A DNA stretch of 64,000 bases, from the NCBI GenBank assembly GCA_029212745.1, contig JARGOL010000002.1, forward strand, positions 206,133 to 270,132. The letters are read 5' to 3'. Position numbers and translations under genes: made by a program. Below are positions 11,201-18,566 of this stretch, one piece after another (the stretch's first letter is position 1; each line of letters opens with the position of its first letter). This DNA comes from Alcanivoracaceae bacterium (GTDB lineage Bacteria > Pseudomonadota > Gammaproteobacteria > Pseudomonadales > Alcanivoracaceae). The notes beneath the pieces were generated by a model. The model did not search any database and was not told the DNA's origin. It saw only the letters and a list, made by a program, of their open reading frames with translations.

Positions 11201-11939
11201 CAGCGCAGAGGGCGTGAGCTCATCGTGGAGTAATGTCGTTTCTGCGACTGCACTTGAGCGCCCCAATATACCCCCCGTTGCAGTAGACGACACCGTCTAT
11301 CTCGCCGATCCGGAGAGCGTGCGGTTTGACCTGGTCGGTAATGACCGGGATTCAGACGGATACATTGATCCTGATTCAGTTGAAATAGTGAGCCAACCCC
11401 AGTTCGGGGAGGTTATGGTCCATGCAGGTGGCGAGGTCAGCTATATCCCCGGGGAAGGTTTTGTACAAACTGATTCCTTCAGCTATACGGTTCGCGATAA
11501 TGATGGCGGTGTTTCAAATTCGGCGGTAGTAACAGTTGATGTCAATAAGCCGCCGGAACTGAGCGTGGACCGTGTCAATTATGATTCTGTAGAGCTCAAG
11601 TGGTTTGATGATCCTGTTGAGGACAACTATGTCCTCCAGATCAGGGAGGCTGGTCCGAGGAGCTGGTTCGAGGTTCCGGAGCAAAGCGGGCGCACGTCGA
11701 GCTGGTTAATCACTGGTCTTTCTCCCGGGAAAACGTACGAATTCCGTATCCGTGACAGCTCTTCAGGGCTATGGAGCAATGTGGTCGAAGCATCAATCAA
11801 GTCGACAACCAGAAGCGGAAAAAAGAAAGTGATTCTCATAGAGGAAGATCCGGCGGATGACGCCGGTGCTGGGTGCGCCCTTTTGTCGCTTCTTCTCGTT
11901 CCTCTTTTCCTGCGGCGAAGAGTGCGTTTTCCTGGCTAG
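8277..11939 (+). CDS. Large secreted multidomain beta-propeller/FN3 protein
   Basis: 1220 residues. A signal peptide (1-22, ending APAMA) exports it. The body looks like a duplicated unit: an Ig-like BACON-type domain (about 23-115), a repeat-rich propeller-like region (about 120-430), and an FN3-like domain (about 431-525); then again Ig-like (525-615), propeller-like (about 640-895) and FN3 (905-995). A cadherin-like Ig module (about 998-1089, with AVDD and NDRDSDG calcium-type acidic motifs) and another FN3 (1091-1171) follow. The end is Gly/Ala/Cys, a hydrophobic stretch and RRR (about 1193-1220), resembling GlyGly-CTERM or MYXO-CTERM sorting tails. Codon use is visibly more A/T-rich than in neighbours, suggesting transfer. 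I do not recognise a named family; an adhesive or surface-binding role is inference. Confidence 0.75.
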   Translation: MKVIGSLFPLSALCVLAAPAMAGVSFSTNQVDVSIAPSCNHVPVSLPYQTSGPGYDESQIQVSSDAAWATPSVNSTDDVIEISFSTDQLIASYTATISVNDGEQVTELFINANVSPLDVYRLLDDPLRSRTYGIHRDGTDAGAVIAFDPVQETTLSCVTVGQGPTDFAITDDSSELLVVNSVSRTIDVIDLASLTVQETISLPTYTAWGDPEDTTANIDLGPNGVVYYSDGAWAPVLHVLDRASGDVVQSTTFFDIFGFMDFAVTSDYAHMVAMPQYGWSAGAHTSKIGHLAIEPDGTVSFQKTTTLGVFERAPFEAPVLLRDDDEVAVLKTVAVDPADTDVIDRSFPSAIWSMNPNGSVVATADALYDYETGVELYKIPGATISGSSDIYRKAQAFTSDFSRFVYFDSGDRSLNVVNLVEEIGLEQMGRSMTPANGSVVNSPDSLTWSPLTGIDQYDVYLGTDYSSVAVAGDSSPAYLGRVTGSSLALPEQLSNGTEYFWRVDPVTPVGSETGGVFSFRVSDVSVSPAQIDALTVSGHPDYLVEVSLESVDPGVAWSASAADPWISFSESAGSTPATLSVHLDASLLPDGFHSSEIVLASEVGELAIPVDLSIEPLSLTHIRSDRESATVYAISEDLDSVPSSAYLLEMDADSEQILRVVPVGSSVTDVAIHYPDDLIYVTNWKAGNLLVIDRDSLSKIKSIAFQPAGPTGSSSGDVYGVAAGVSQRLVIDEEDQWISVDLFNTNTEETLDSISLREGGGQFDPTGRYYYFGENNISNAEIMKYDTSGDVFTQLAGVRPSGMASYYGSRNVVVSDDGSRIFWSGVAFDADLGVEWAIGELVYASSSDGRYAFAEDVIYDVDAQSRVLGMPVSTVVSGYNANAGKLVVQQDGEVRFYPLGSSIAIPAPVLNVDDMSFNAIDLGWTDNSLELEFVVQMRPQGSDVWLEGATTAANVTTWTAAGLEEGASYEFRVRASAEGVSSSWSNVVSATALERPNIPPVAVDDTVYLADPESVRFDLVGNDRDSDGYIDPDSVEIVSQPQFGEVMVHAGGEVSYIPGEGFVQTDSFSYTVRDNDGGVSNSAVVTVDVNKPPELSVDRVNYDSVELKWFDDPVEDNYVLQIREAGPRSWFEVPEQSGRTSSWLITGLSPGKTYEFRIRDSSSGLWSNVVEASIKSTTRSGKKKVILIEEDPADDAGAGCALLSLLLVPLFLRRRVRFPG

Positions 11940-12008
11940 GGATTTTCAAGTAACGAGGGGGGAGCGAAAGCGCTTCCCGGTTTCTCGCTGTTCATTAGGG
12001 AGGTACAA

Positions 12009-12521
12009 GTGAAACAGCTTCTAGGCGCCGCCATTCTGTGCGTTTCTCTAACAGGATGTACCACTTACTACCCAACGATTCCTGAGGACTACGAAGGGCC
12101 TTCGGCCGTCATTGAGGATTCAGAGAAACGTATTTATTCTGGCAAAGCAGATCTCTTCTACTTGTCGCATGTCAACAAAAAACCGTTACGCAACAGTCGA
12201 AAGCAAAGCCTGACAAGAAGCTACGGTATGGGGAATTTCCTGACGACGATTCTGCTCAAGCACACAGTAGCTGCTGAGGAGCAGACTTTTTCTATTGTTG
12301 GCCGGACCACCTATGCGATGCCGGGCCGGGCTTTGCTTGGAACCGTCTATGAGCTCAAGGGCGATGTTGTCTTTTCTCCGCAGCCAGATGCCTCCTACGT
12401 GATCAAGGGTGAATTGCAGGAAGAAGGGTCAAGCGTCTGGATAGAGAATGTCGCGTCAGGCGAAGTGGTCCGGAAAATTGAGGTGGAAGGGCCTTCCAAA
12501 CTTGGTTTCTTTGAAAAATAG
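12009..12521 (+). CDS. Small lipoprotein of unknown function
   Basis: 170 residues from a GTG start with a strong GGAGG six bases upstream. The signal sequence ends in lipobox LTGC (Cys16), so it is a predicted lipoprotein; residue +2 is Thr, which does not match the inner-membrane retention signal. No recognised domain; the mature part is mainly beta-prone. It follows the 1220-residue secreted protein by 69 bases on the same strand and shares its lower G+C codon use, so the two may have arrived together. A role as outer-membrane partner or secretion helper for the large protein is possible but unproven. Confidence 0.75.
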   Translation: MKQLLGAAILCVSLTGCTTYYPTIPEDYEGPSAVIEDSEKRIYSGKADLFYLSHVNKKPLRNSRKQSLTRSYGMGNFLTTILLKHTVAAEEQTFSIVGRTTYAMPGRALLGTVYELKGDVVFSPQPDASYVIKGELQEEGSSVWIENVASGEVVRKIEVEGPSKLGFFEK

Positions 12522-12540
12522 TACCAGCCGCCTGGTTTCT

Positions 12541-12576
12541 GCCTGAACAAGCTGTGTTTGATCGCTTGTGGTCAGG
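12541..12576. repeat. Long imperfect hairpin between genes
   Basis: GCCTGAACAAGC (12541-12552) pairs with GCTTGTggTCAGGC (12563-12576), leaving a two-base bulge and a ten-base loop. There is no T tract on either strand. It lies between the convergent lipoprotein and membrane-protein genes, so a transcript-end stabiliser or Rho-dependent end is plausible. Confidence 0.5.
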
Positions 12577-12637
12577 CGGATCAGCGGAGAATCAGCCAGC
12601 CCAGCCGGTTATTGTTGTGACAAACCTGTGGCGTTTT

Positions 12638-13090
12638 CTAGATGGCGGCCAGGCCGGTATCAGCCGCAAAGTAAAGTGCGGACGACCAGAAGACGGAAAA
12701 CAGGGTAACCATAACCAGAATTTGCCGTTTACCCGTACCAAGTCTTGCCGATACCCAGACACCCACCGGTATGCCGATCAGCACCGGTGTCAGTACCATG
12801 ACGCCGTAAAAGCCATAACGCCGCCAGAAGCGGACATAGCGTCTCAGTTCCTTGCGGAACCGGGGCTTGTTTTCTTTTTTTGGCAGCAGGCGGCGGATGA
12901 ATGCGTTGATGTGGCGGCTGAAATGCAGCGTCATGGTGGCGCTGAACAGGGCGCCACTCACGTTCCAGGCAAGCATTTCCCAGTAGGTGAAGCCAAGCGG
13001 TGCGCTCAATGCGGGTCCCAGCCATGTTTTCCACAGACTCATGAAGAAAACGGCCAGGCCTTGCAATATGTAAGAGTCGATCAGTTCCAT
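12638..13090 (-). CDS. Small integral membrane protein, possible small multidrug-export family
   Basis: 150 residues. Hydrophobic segments lie near 8-30, 38-58, 95-115 and 125-148, and a basic cytoplasmic patch (RRLLPKKENKPRFRKELRR) near 66-85. The segment VLTPVLIGIPVGVW near 98-111 resembles the second half of small multidrug-export/DedA-like membrane proteins, but similarity is loose and function is not assigned. It is transcribed toward the 12009-12521 lipoprotein gene. Confidence 0.6.
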   Translation of the reverse strand: MELIDSYILQGLAVFFMSLWKTWLGPALSAPLGFTYWEMLAWNVSGALFSATMTLHFSRHINAFIRRLLPKKENKPRFRKELRRYVRFWRRYGFYGVMVLTPVLIGIPVGVWVSARLGTGKRQILVMVTLFSVFWSSALYFAADTGLAAI

Positions 13091-13392
13091 AATGCCAACT
13101 CATCTGCCGGTGCGTGTCTGTTGGGATAAGCAACCATCTTCTGTCGCCTCGCCCTCATGCCCAGGCTCCACTGATGCTCTCCGGTGGCTGTTTGCCTGTG
13201 ATCTGCCACCGCCTTTCCTCAACCTATCACGAATGGCAGGGGCTCACATGGCTGAGGACTGCATCGGGGGCTGATGTGACATGCATCATTATCTGTGGCC
13301 ACGCCTTGATCCGGTCTTCCGGTTATCCGGCCCGGTCTATAAGATTTGCGCATCAACAAAAACAAACGCCAGACGGCGTCAGGAGTCCCCCC
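13091..13392. other. Intergenic region between divergent small genes
   Basis: 302 bases between the minus-strand membrane protein and the plus-strand lipoprotein. One frame is open through it and continues into the lipoprotein gene, but it has no ribosome site and no homology-like features upstream of the GTG at 13393. I see no RNA gene or repeat here. Confidence 0.4.
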
Positions 13393-13698
13393 GTGAAATC
13401 TGTATCCCTGTCAGTATTCGCCGCACTGCTGCTTTCCGGCTGCCAGACCGGCACCTACATGTCCTCTGCTGCCACAGATGGCGACGGTGTCACCTGTGCC
13501 GAGATCTACCAGGCATTTCAGACCTACGAGCAGGACCGGCAGTCTGCCGCTGCCTGGCAGCAGCTGAGCACCTTGATCAGCCCGGAAGCGGGGGCAGTGG
13601 CTGCGCGCGGCGCGGAGAAGGCCGCGCAGTACTACGAGAGCACCAAGGCCAGCGTCAATCTGGCCCTGGCGGTGCGAGGCTGCCAGCCGGTCCAGTAA
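13393..13698 (+). CDS. Small lipoprotein, unknown function
   Basis: 101 residues from the GTG at 13393, chosen because AGGAG lies seven bases upstream and the product then starts with a perfect lipoprotein signal: MKSVSLSVFAALLLSGC (Cys17). The mature protein has two further cysteines, one near residue 36 (VTCAEI) and one near 97 (RGCQPV), which could form a disulfide, and an alpha-helical middle (YQAFQTYEQD to YYESTKASVN). No known domain is recognised. It is a single-gene unit, converging on the ATP-grasp operon. Confidence 0.75.
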   Translation: MKSVSLSVFAALLLSGCQTGTYMSSAATDGDGVTCAEIYQAFQTYEQDRQSAAAWQQLSTLISPEAGAVAARGAEKAAQYYESTKASVNLALAVRGCQPVQ

Positions 13699-13786
13699 GG
13701 CCCGGTCTGGCTGCAACCCGGTCTGGCTGAAAGTAGCAGCGACCTGACCCGGCAGGGGGGCGTTCAATGCGCCAGCAACGTGGCAC

Positions 13787-15793
13787 TCAGCCGGTCAGAG
13801 GCGTGTCTTCGCTGATGGGCAGCCGGCCGGCGGCCCAGGTGCTGGTGGCCATGGCAGTGATTTCTGCCACGTCCTCGGCCGGGGCATCGGCCAGGCGCGG
13901 TTCGGCCAGCGGGTCATCGTGGAAGATGTACAGGCGTGACGCGAGCTGGTTGAAGGGCAGGGACGATTCGCCGAAGCGCTCACCGTTACCCTGGGTGGAG
14001 ACCACCACGTTATCGCCCCAGCGCTGCCCGGAGTCGTTGTTGGGGTTGTAGAAATACACCCGCATGACGTTGTTCTGGTCCAGGGCAACGCGCATGAGGG
14101 TAATGGCGTGCCAGCCGACGAACTGGCCATTGCTGTCGGTGACGGCCAGGCCCGCCGGCTGCGGGTGGATCACGGCGCGGTTGCCGTTGTAGTAGGGGTG
14201 GTAACGGGCCACGAAGTGGCGCACGAAACTCTCGTAATCTTTCAGGTAGCCGGTGGCCACATCCACGGCAATGGCGAAATCGCGGCCCACCCACCAGCCA
14301 TGGAATTCCGGGTTGATCCAGCAGTGCGGGTCTTCAGCCCGATCGGCACAGCGCCGGCCCATCTCCAGGTAGATCCGGTCCAGGTGTGGCACCAGCAGGG
14401 TGGACACCGGATCGTTGTCGATGGGGATGTTGCGTACCAGCCCGGCGGGCAGGTCGGCAGAGTTCAGGGGCGCGCCCTCGAAGGCCATCAGTACCGTATC
14501 AAAGCGGGCCACCTGGGCCACCAGGTGGAGCAGGTAATCCGGATCACTGTAGGACCACATGGAGATCGCCCGCGCGGACTGGCAGGTGGGGTTGTTGCCC
14601 TGGCCCACGCCCAGAGGCAGGCCAAGCACTGTAATGACACCGGCCAGCAGCTGGATACGCGCGGGCAGGTCGGTGCCGAATATGCGGCTGATGATGGCCT
14701 CGGACTCGGCGCTGAGCGTCATCCGGACCTGGCGCCACAGCGCCGGCGCCGTAGAGGGCATGTAGAGAATGCCACGCTCCAGCAGCATGGCCAGTCCATA
14801 GACAGCTTGTGCGGTCTGCGGGTGAATGGCTTCCTCGATCAGCTGCAGGGTCAGCTCGGTGTAGCAGCGGTACACATCCGTGCCCAGCGTACTCAGGCCC
14901 AGCGCCGCCGGCACCAGGTCACTGTGGCCCCGGGGCGCCAGCCAGCGCAGGAACGCGGCGTGGTAGTCGGATACCAGCCCGGTGTCATGCATGGCCCGGG
15001 AAAAGCCGTTGGCTTCCTGTTGCAGGCCGGCGCTGTCGAGGTTATCCAGGCGCTCCAGGTAGGCTGCCACCCCCGGGTCCTCTCGACAGTGATGGGTGGG
15101 GCCGAACAGTGCCGAGATCAGCCGGTCGCTGCCCAGCCGGGCATCGCCCAGTTCGGTGGTGCCACTGGACAGGGTCACCGCAATCTGGGCGATCATGGAT
15201 TTCACATGGCTGATCTGTACCGGGCGCTGGCCGAGGATGCGCCAGATTTCATCCACCAGGTTACCGAGGATGTCCTCGTAGCCGATGTGTGCCACCAGGT
15301 AGGCAAACAGCCGGTCCAGGGCCGTGTGCATGTCGCCACCGCTAACCCGCGCCTCCTCGGAGGCACCGCCGCCAAACACCCGCTCGAGGTTCAGGGCCAG
15401 TACCTGGGTCAGGTAATGCCGGGCCTGCTCGGCGGAGATGCCGGCGTGGCTGGCGTCGCCGCGGGCCACGGCCAGCAGGCGCAGCTGGTTGATCACCTCC
15501 AGCATCACCATCTGCCGGTCACCGTGGTTCAGGGTGTTGGCCACCAGCCCGGGCACCAGGGCCTGGGGAAACGCCCAGTCGGTGCCGGCAAACAGGCCGG
15601 CGGCATCCAGGGCCGGGGCGTGCTGGTAGAGTGCCTCGATGCCGCCTTCTGACAGGAACAGGCGGCGGGCCTGCTCCAGCACCGGGGGTGTCAGGCGCGG
15701 TTTGGCGAAATCACGCGACTCGGCGAGCCGCGCCAGTGCGCGTTCCAGGGCGCCGGCGTTGGCGGCCGGCTGGGGCGATTGCCCATCAGACAT
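13787..15793 (-). CDS. Unrecognised 668-residue protein with putative Cys/His/Asn catalytic centre
   Basis: Second gene of a pair: its ATG at 15793 overlaps the ATP-grasp stop by eight bases (ATGTCTGA). The first 380 residues are mainly helical with no family I know. From about residue 395 the sequence changes character: GQGNNPTCQSARA puts Cys404 at the start of a helix, GWHAITL gives His562, and VYFYNPN gives Asn583 in a following beta-strand. Cys-helix, then His and Asn on strands, is the order of papain-like and transglutaminase-like enzymes, which makes a peptidase, amidase or acyltransferase role possible. This is inference from motif order only. No signal peptide. The Cys, His and Asn could equally be structural. 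Confidence 0.8.
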   Translation of the reverse strand: MSDGQSPQPAANAGALERALARLAESRDFAKPRLTPPVLEQARRLFLSEGGIEALYQHAPALDAAGLFAGTDWAFPQALVPGLVANTLNHGDRQMVMLEVINQLRLLAVARGDASHAGISAEQARHYLTQVLALNLERVFGGGASEEARVSGGDMHTALDRLFAYLVAHIGYEDILGNLVDEIWRILGQRPVQISHVKSMIAQIAVTLSSGTTELGDARLGSDRLISALFGPTHHCREDPGVAAYLERLDNLDSAGLQQEANGFSRAMHDTGLVSDYHAAFLRWLAPRGHSDLVPAALGLSTLGTDVYRCYTELTLQLIEEAIHPQTAQAVYGLAMLLERGILYMPSTAPALWRQVRMTLSAESEAIISRIFGTDLPARIQLLAGVITVLGLPLGVGQGNNPTCQSARAISMWSYSDPDYLLHLVAQVARFDTVLMAFEGAPLNSADLPAGLVRNIPIDNDPVSTLLVPHLDRIYLEMGRRCADRAEDPHCWINPEFHGWWVGRDFAIAVDVATGYLKDYESFVRHFVARYHPYYNGNRAVIHPQPAGLAVTDSNGQFVGWHAITLMRVALDQNNVMRVYFYNPNNDSGQRWGDNVVVSTQGNGERFGESSLPFNQLASRLYIFHDDPLAEPRLADAPAEDVAEITAMATSTWAAGRLPISEDTPLTG

Positions 15794-17012
15794 AGAAGTC
15801 CAGATCCTCCTGATGCTTGAGCAGGTCGCGCATCTTGTACGGGTCGTCCCCGAAAAAGTACACCAGCCCCCAGTGCGTGCCAAATGCGGTGCGTTTGGTC
15901 ACCTTGTTTTCCATCGGGGCCTGCAGTTCGTGGAACTCGAAGTAGGGGTGGTTTTCGGTCTCTGCCGGAATCTCCAGGCTGTTGACCACGCGCCGGCGCG
16001 GGTACACGCCGAAGCAGCCGGCATGGCCGGTGGCGTCCACCACTTCTTTCGGGAAGAAGGCATCCACCTCTTCCTTGGTGCTCTTCGGGTCAAAGCACAG
16101 CACCATGGCCTGGTAGGCGTTGAAACCGTAGGCGCGCTCGAGCAGCTCGAACACCTTGAAGCCCGGCGGCCGGTAGGCCACCTCGCCGAAGTACATTTTG
16201 CCGTCGCTGGTGACAAAGTATTCCGGATGGATGAAGCCGAAATCGATATCGAAGGTTTCAATCAGCTTCTCGATTTCCTCGCGGATGCGTTCGCGCCAGA
16301 CTTCCAGCTCGGGGGAGGCGGGTACAAACACGGAGTAGCCCAGCGTCACGTACTCGGAGATGTTGAGGAACTTGATCTCGCGGTCGTGGATCCACGCTTC
16401 TACCGCAAACTCCCAGCCGTCCAGGTGGCTTTCCATCAGCACGGGGAATTCGTCTTCAGGGATGGTGTCCACCTCATCCGGCGTACGGATGACGCGGTGG
16501 CCCATGCAGCCGGCCTTGTCGAAGGCCTTCAGGTGGATCGGGTCATTCGGGTCGCCGTCCAGTTTCAGCAGCGCCTGGTTAACACGGCGCAGGAAGCGGA
16601 TCACGTCGCCCTTGTCGTGGGCTTCCTCGAAGATGCCCACGCGGATGCCGCCGAGCTGGGCACGGCGCTTCATCAATGCCTTGTCCCGCATCAGCAATGC
16701 CTGGCCCATCAGGCGCGGCTTTTCCATCAGCACGGCGTTGATGGCGCCGGCCCATTCCACGGTTTCCTCGAAAAGGGGAATTGCCACATCCACGCCTTCT
16801 TCTTTCAGACGCTCGGCAATTTCCATGGAGCGGTCGTTGAGGCGCTCGAAATTCCAGGAGATGAACGGGATGTCGTGCTCGCGGGCATAGTCTTCTGCCC
16901 ATTCGGGGGCAACGACGACGTACTTGCGATCGAAACGGTCGATGGCGTCAATGGCGTTCAGGCTCCAGCCCAGTATCGCCACGTAGCCCTTGTCGGGATT
17001 CTTGTCAGTCAT
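15786..17012 (-). CDS. ATP-grasp domain ligase
   Basis: 408 residues from the ATG at 17012, with AGGAG about eight bases upstream; the frame is open further but lacks a site. Residues 1-100 form an N-terminal domain (YVAILGWSLNAIDAI). The ATP-grasp fold follows: RDKALMKRRAQLGG (109-122), a lysine loop LKAFDKAGCMG (161-171), acidic LMESHLDGWEF (192-202) and the metal-site strand HPEY then FGEVAYRPPG (262-284). The usual E-x-N-x-R metal motif reads E277-V-A-Y-R281, so the Asn is Ala. Family members join a carboxylate to an amine through an acyl-phosphate. Being fused by overlap to a putative Cys enzyme suggests peptide or amide tailoring; substrate unknown. Confidence 0.88.
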   Translation of the reverse strand: MTDKNPDKGYVAILGWSLNAIDAIDRFDRKYVVVAPEWAEDYAREHDIPFISWNFERLNDRSMEIAERLKEEGVDVAIPLFEETVEWAGAINAVLMEKPRLMGQALLMRDKALMKRRAQLGGIRVGIFEEAHDKGDVIRFLRRVNQALLKLDGDPNDPIHLKAFDKAGCMGHRVIRTPDEVDTIPEDEFPVLMESHLDGWEFAVEAWIHDREIKFLNISEYVTLGYSVFVPASPELEVWRERIREEIEKLIETFDIDFGFIHPEYFVTSDGKMYFGEVAYRPPGFKVFELLERAYGFNAYQAMVLCFDPKSTKEEVDAFFPKEVVDATGHAGCFGVYPRRRVVNSLEIPAETENHPYFEFHELQAPMENKVTKRTAFGTHWGLVYFFGDDPYKMRDLLKHQEDLDFYV

Positions 17013-17107
17013 GCGGTGTCTCCTGTCTCGGTGAATATCAGCCGAAGTCATTTGACGGCGATGTAGATGGCCCTCCAAAACGTCCAATGGACAAACAGCG
17101 AAGACTA

Positions 17108-17125
17108 CCCACCCTACAGGGTGGG
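17108..17125. promoter_or_regulatory. Perfect 8-bp palindromic hairpin upstream of the ATP-grasp operon
   Basis: CCCACCCT-AC-AGGGTGGG lies 96 bases before the ATP-grasp start. There is no T tract on either strand, so a terminator is unlikely; an operator or transcript leader hairpin is possible. The rest of 17013-17298 shows no gene. Confidence 0.4.
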
Positions 17126-17298
17126 CAGGTTATCTCAACCGAAGTGACGAAAAATCAGTCAGTTAGCGCCTGCGGGGCGCAAAATGACCAGCATGCAGCG
17201 GGATTGTGACCACAAAAGACCAACAGAGCAGGCGCGAGGGTGCCCGGTTGCACGCCGTTATTGGTCGGCGACATCACTGTTGGGCAACAAACGCCGGG

Positions 17299-17709
17299 TC
17301 AGTGGCCGACGATATCGCCCTGCATGGGAGCCAGTCGTGCCAACAGCTGGTTCTGCACAGCCTGGGGCAGGCCTTCGTCGTTCATGGCACTGATCAGGTC
17401 CTCCACCAGCGCATTGAATTCCGCCGGGCGTATGTCCATGCCGGCGTGCACCTGCGCCATGCTGTCGCCGTCGTAGACGCAACCGCCGTTGCTGATGCTG
17501 CAGATCTGTGCGCTGAGCAGGCGATGGAAGCGGGCCGGGTCGGTGTCCGCAAAGCGGGCGGCGATGCGCGGGTCGCTACCAATCCGTTCCATGAAACGGG
17601 TCACCAGGCTGTCCACACCGTCGGCCCCGCCAAGCTGCTGGTACAGAGTGGAATGGGACTGGCAGGCAGCAATAGCCAGGACCAGAAAAACGGCAGCAAG
17701 GATGCGCAT
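17299..17709 (-). CDS. Truncated-hemoglobin lipoprotein
   Basis: 136 residues. The ATG at 17709 overlaps the DUF3034 stop (TGATG) and has GGGAG upstream. The signal MRILAAVFLVLAIAAC gives a lipoprotein with Cys16 acylated. The mature domain (about 20-136) is a group I truncated globin: LYQQLGGADGVDSLVTRF, then the F-helix MAQVHAGM with proximal His88. Most truncated globins are cytoplasmic, so a membrane-anchored periplasmic one is unusual. It should bind haem with O2, NO or CO as ligand. It closes a four-gene operon with a cupredoxin-like protein and a c-di-GMP enzyme, which makes a gas- or redox-sensing role attractive but unproven. Extra cysteines lie at 70 and 77. Confidence 0.85.
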   Translation of the reverse strand: MRILAAVFLVLAIAACQSHSTLYQQLGGADGVDSLVTRFMERIGSDPRIAARFADTDPARFHRLLSAQICSISNGGCVYDGDSMAQVHAGMDIRPAEFNALVEDLISAMNDEGLPQAVQNQLLARLAPMQGDIVGH

Positions 17710-18566
17710 CAGAAACTCCCGGTCAGTGACAGGTAGACGCCGCGCTGGTCCTCCAGCGGGCCTATGTCCCCCAGGTCCACAGCGGCTGCGGCCAGGGACC
17801 ATTGCTTGTCAGGGAACCAGGCGATGAAGACATCGCGCCAGTTGTCCTCGTCCAGTGCCGTGAGGTTGTCCGGCTTCTGGCGGTACTCGGTGCCGATCAA
17901 CAGCGCGTCGCTGGCGAACCAGCCCAGCGTGCCCTCCAGCAGTGTGGAACGGCCGCTTTCGCGGTCACCGCCAAAGCCCACCAGGCCGGCATGGTTGGCG
18001 CTGCTGTTGCGGACGGCGGCATTGACCAGCCAGCGCTGCTCCAGCCAGCCGGCCAGGAACACCTTGGTGGCGGCAAGATAGGCGTCGGTGCCGGAGTCTT
18101 CGCGCGCTCCCACCAGTTCGGGAATATCGAAATCATGGTGGCGGCGATAGACCGCACCGAGCGACACCTGGGGCATTTCGGTGTAGAGCACATCGCCGGC
18201 CAGGCGCACTTTGACACCCACCGTATTGACTTGCAGGTCGAGGGCACCCGTGCCCACCTGGCGCCCCAGGGTGCCAAGGTTGAAGACCTGGCGTGACGCC
18301 GACAGCTCGATACGGTTGTGCCAGTTGAAGGCGGCGGAGAAGGTGTTGAGCCGGTAATCGTCCACATCCGTGCGGGTGGCAGACACCGTGCCGCCATACT
18401 GGTCGTCACTGGCGTAGCCGGCGAGGAGAGCCATTGGCACAATGCCGCCGCCTGCACCGCCATCCAGGTGGGCAATGCCGCCGGTGGCCAGCAGCCGGCC
18501 CCGCTCGCCAAAGGCCGGCCCGGTCAACGCCAGACCCCATGCAATCAGCAGAACCAGTCTAGCCAC
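17709..18566 (-). CDS. DUF3034 family outer-membrane beta-barrel-like protein
   Basis: 285 residues from a GTG start with GAGGGGG upstream; the start overlaps the GGDEF-EAL stop by eight bases. A signal peptide (1-20, ending GPAFG) is followed by GRLLATGGIAHLDGGAGGGI, the typical opening of DUF3034 proteins, then alternating amphipathic beta-strands with a terminal aromatic (GSF), as in outer-membrane proteins. The function is unknown in the family. In this operon it could be an outer-membrane pore or anchor for the globin lipoprotein encoded next, whose start overlaps this stop. Confidence 0.85.
   Translation of the reverse strand: MARLVLLIAWGLALTGPAFGERGRLLATGGIAHLDGGAGGGIVPMALLAGYASDDQYGGTVSATRTDVDDYRLNTFSAAFNWHNRIELSASRQVFNLGTLGRQVGTGALDLQVNTVGVKVRLAGDVLYTEMPQVSLGAVYRRHHDFDIPELVGAREDSGTDAYLAATKVFLAGWLEQRWLVNAAVRNSSANHAGLVGFGGDRESGRSTLLEGTLGWFASDALLIGTEYRQKPDNLTALDEDNWRDVFIAWFPDKQWSLAAAAVDLGDIGPLEDQRGVYLSLTGSF

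Noticed and set aside
14108-15652. 514-codon open frame on the plus strand
   Set aside because: Exactly opposite the 13787-15793 gene; in G+C-rich DNA such antisense frames are common. The product is rich in Gln, Gly and His without domains, and there is no ribosome site.
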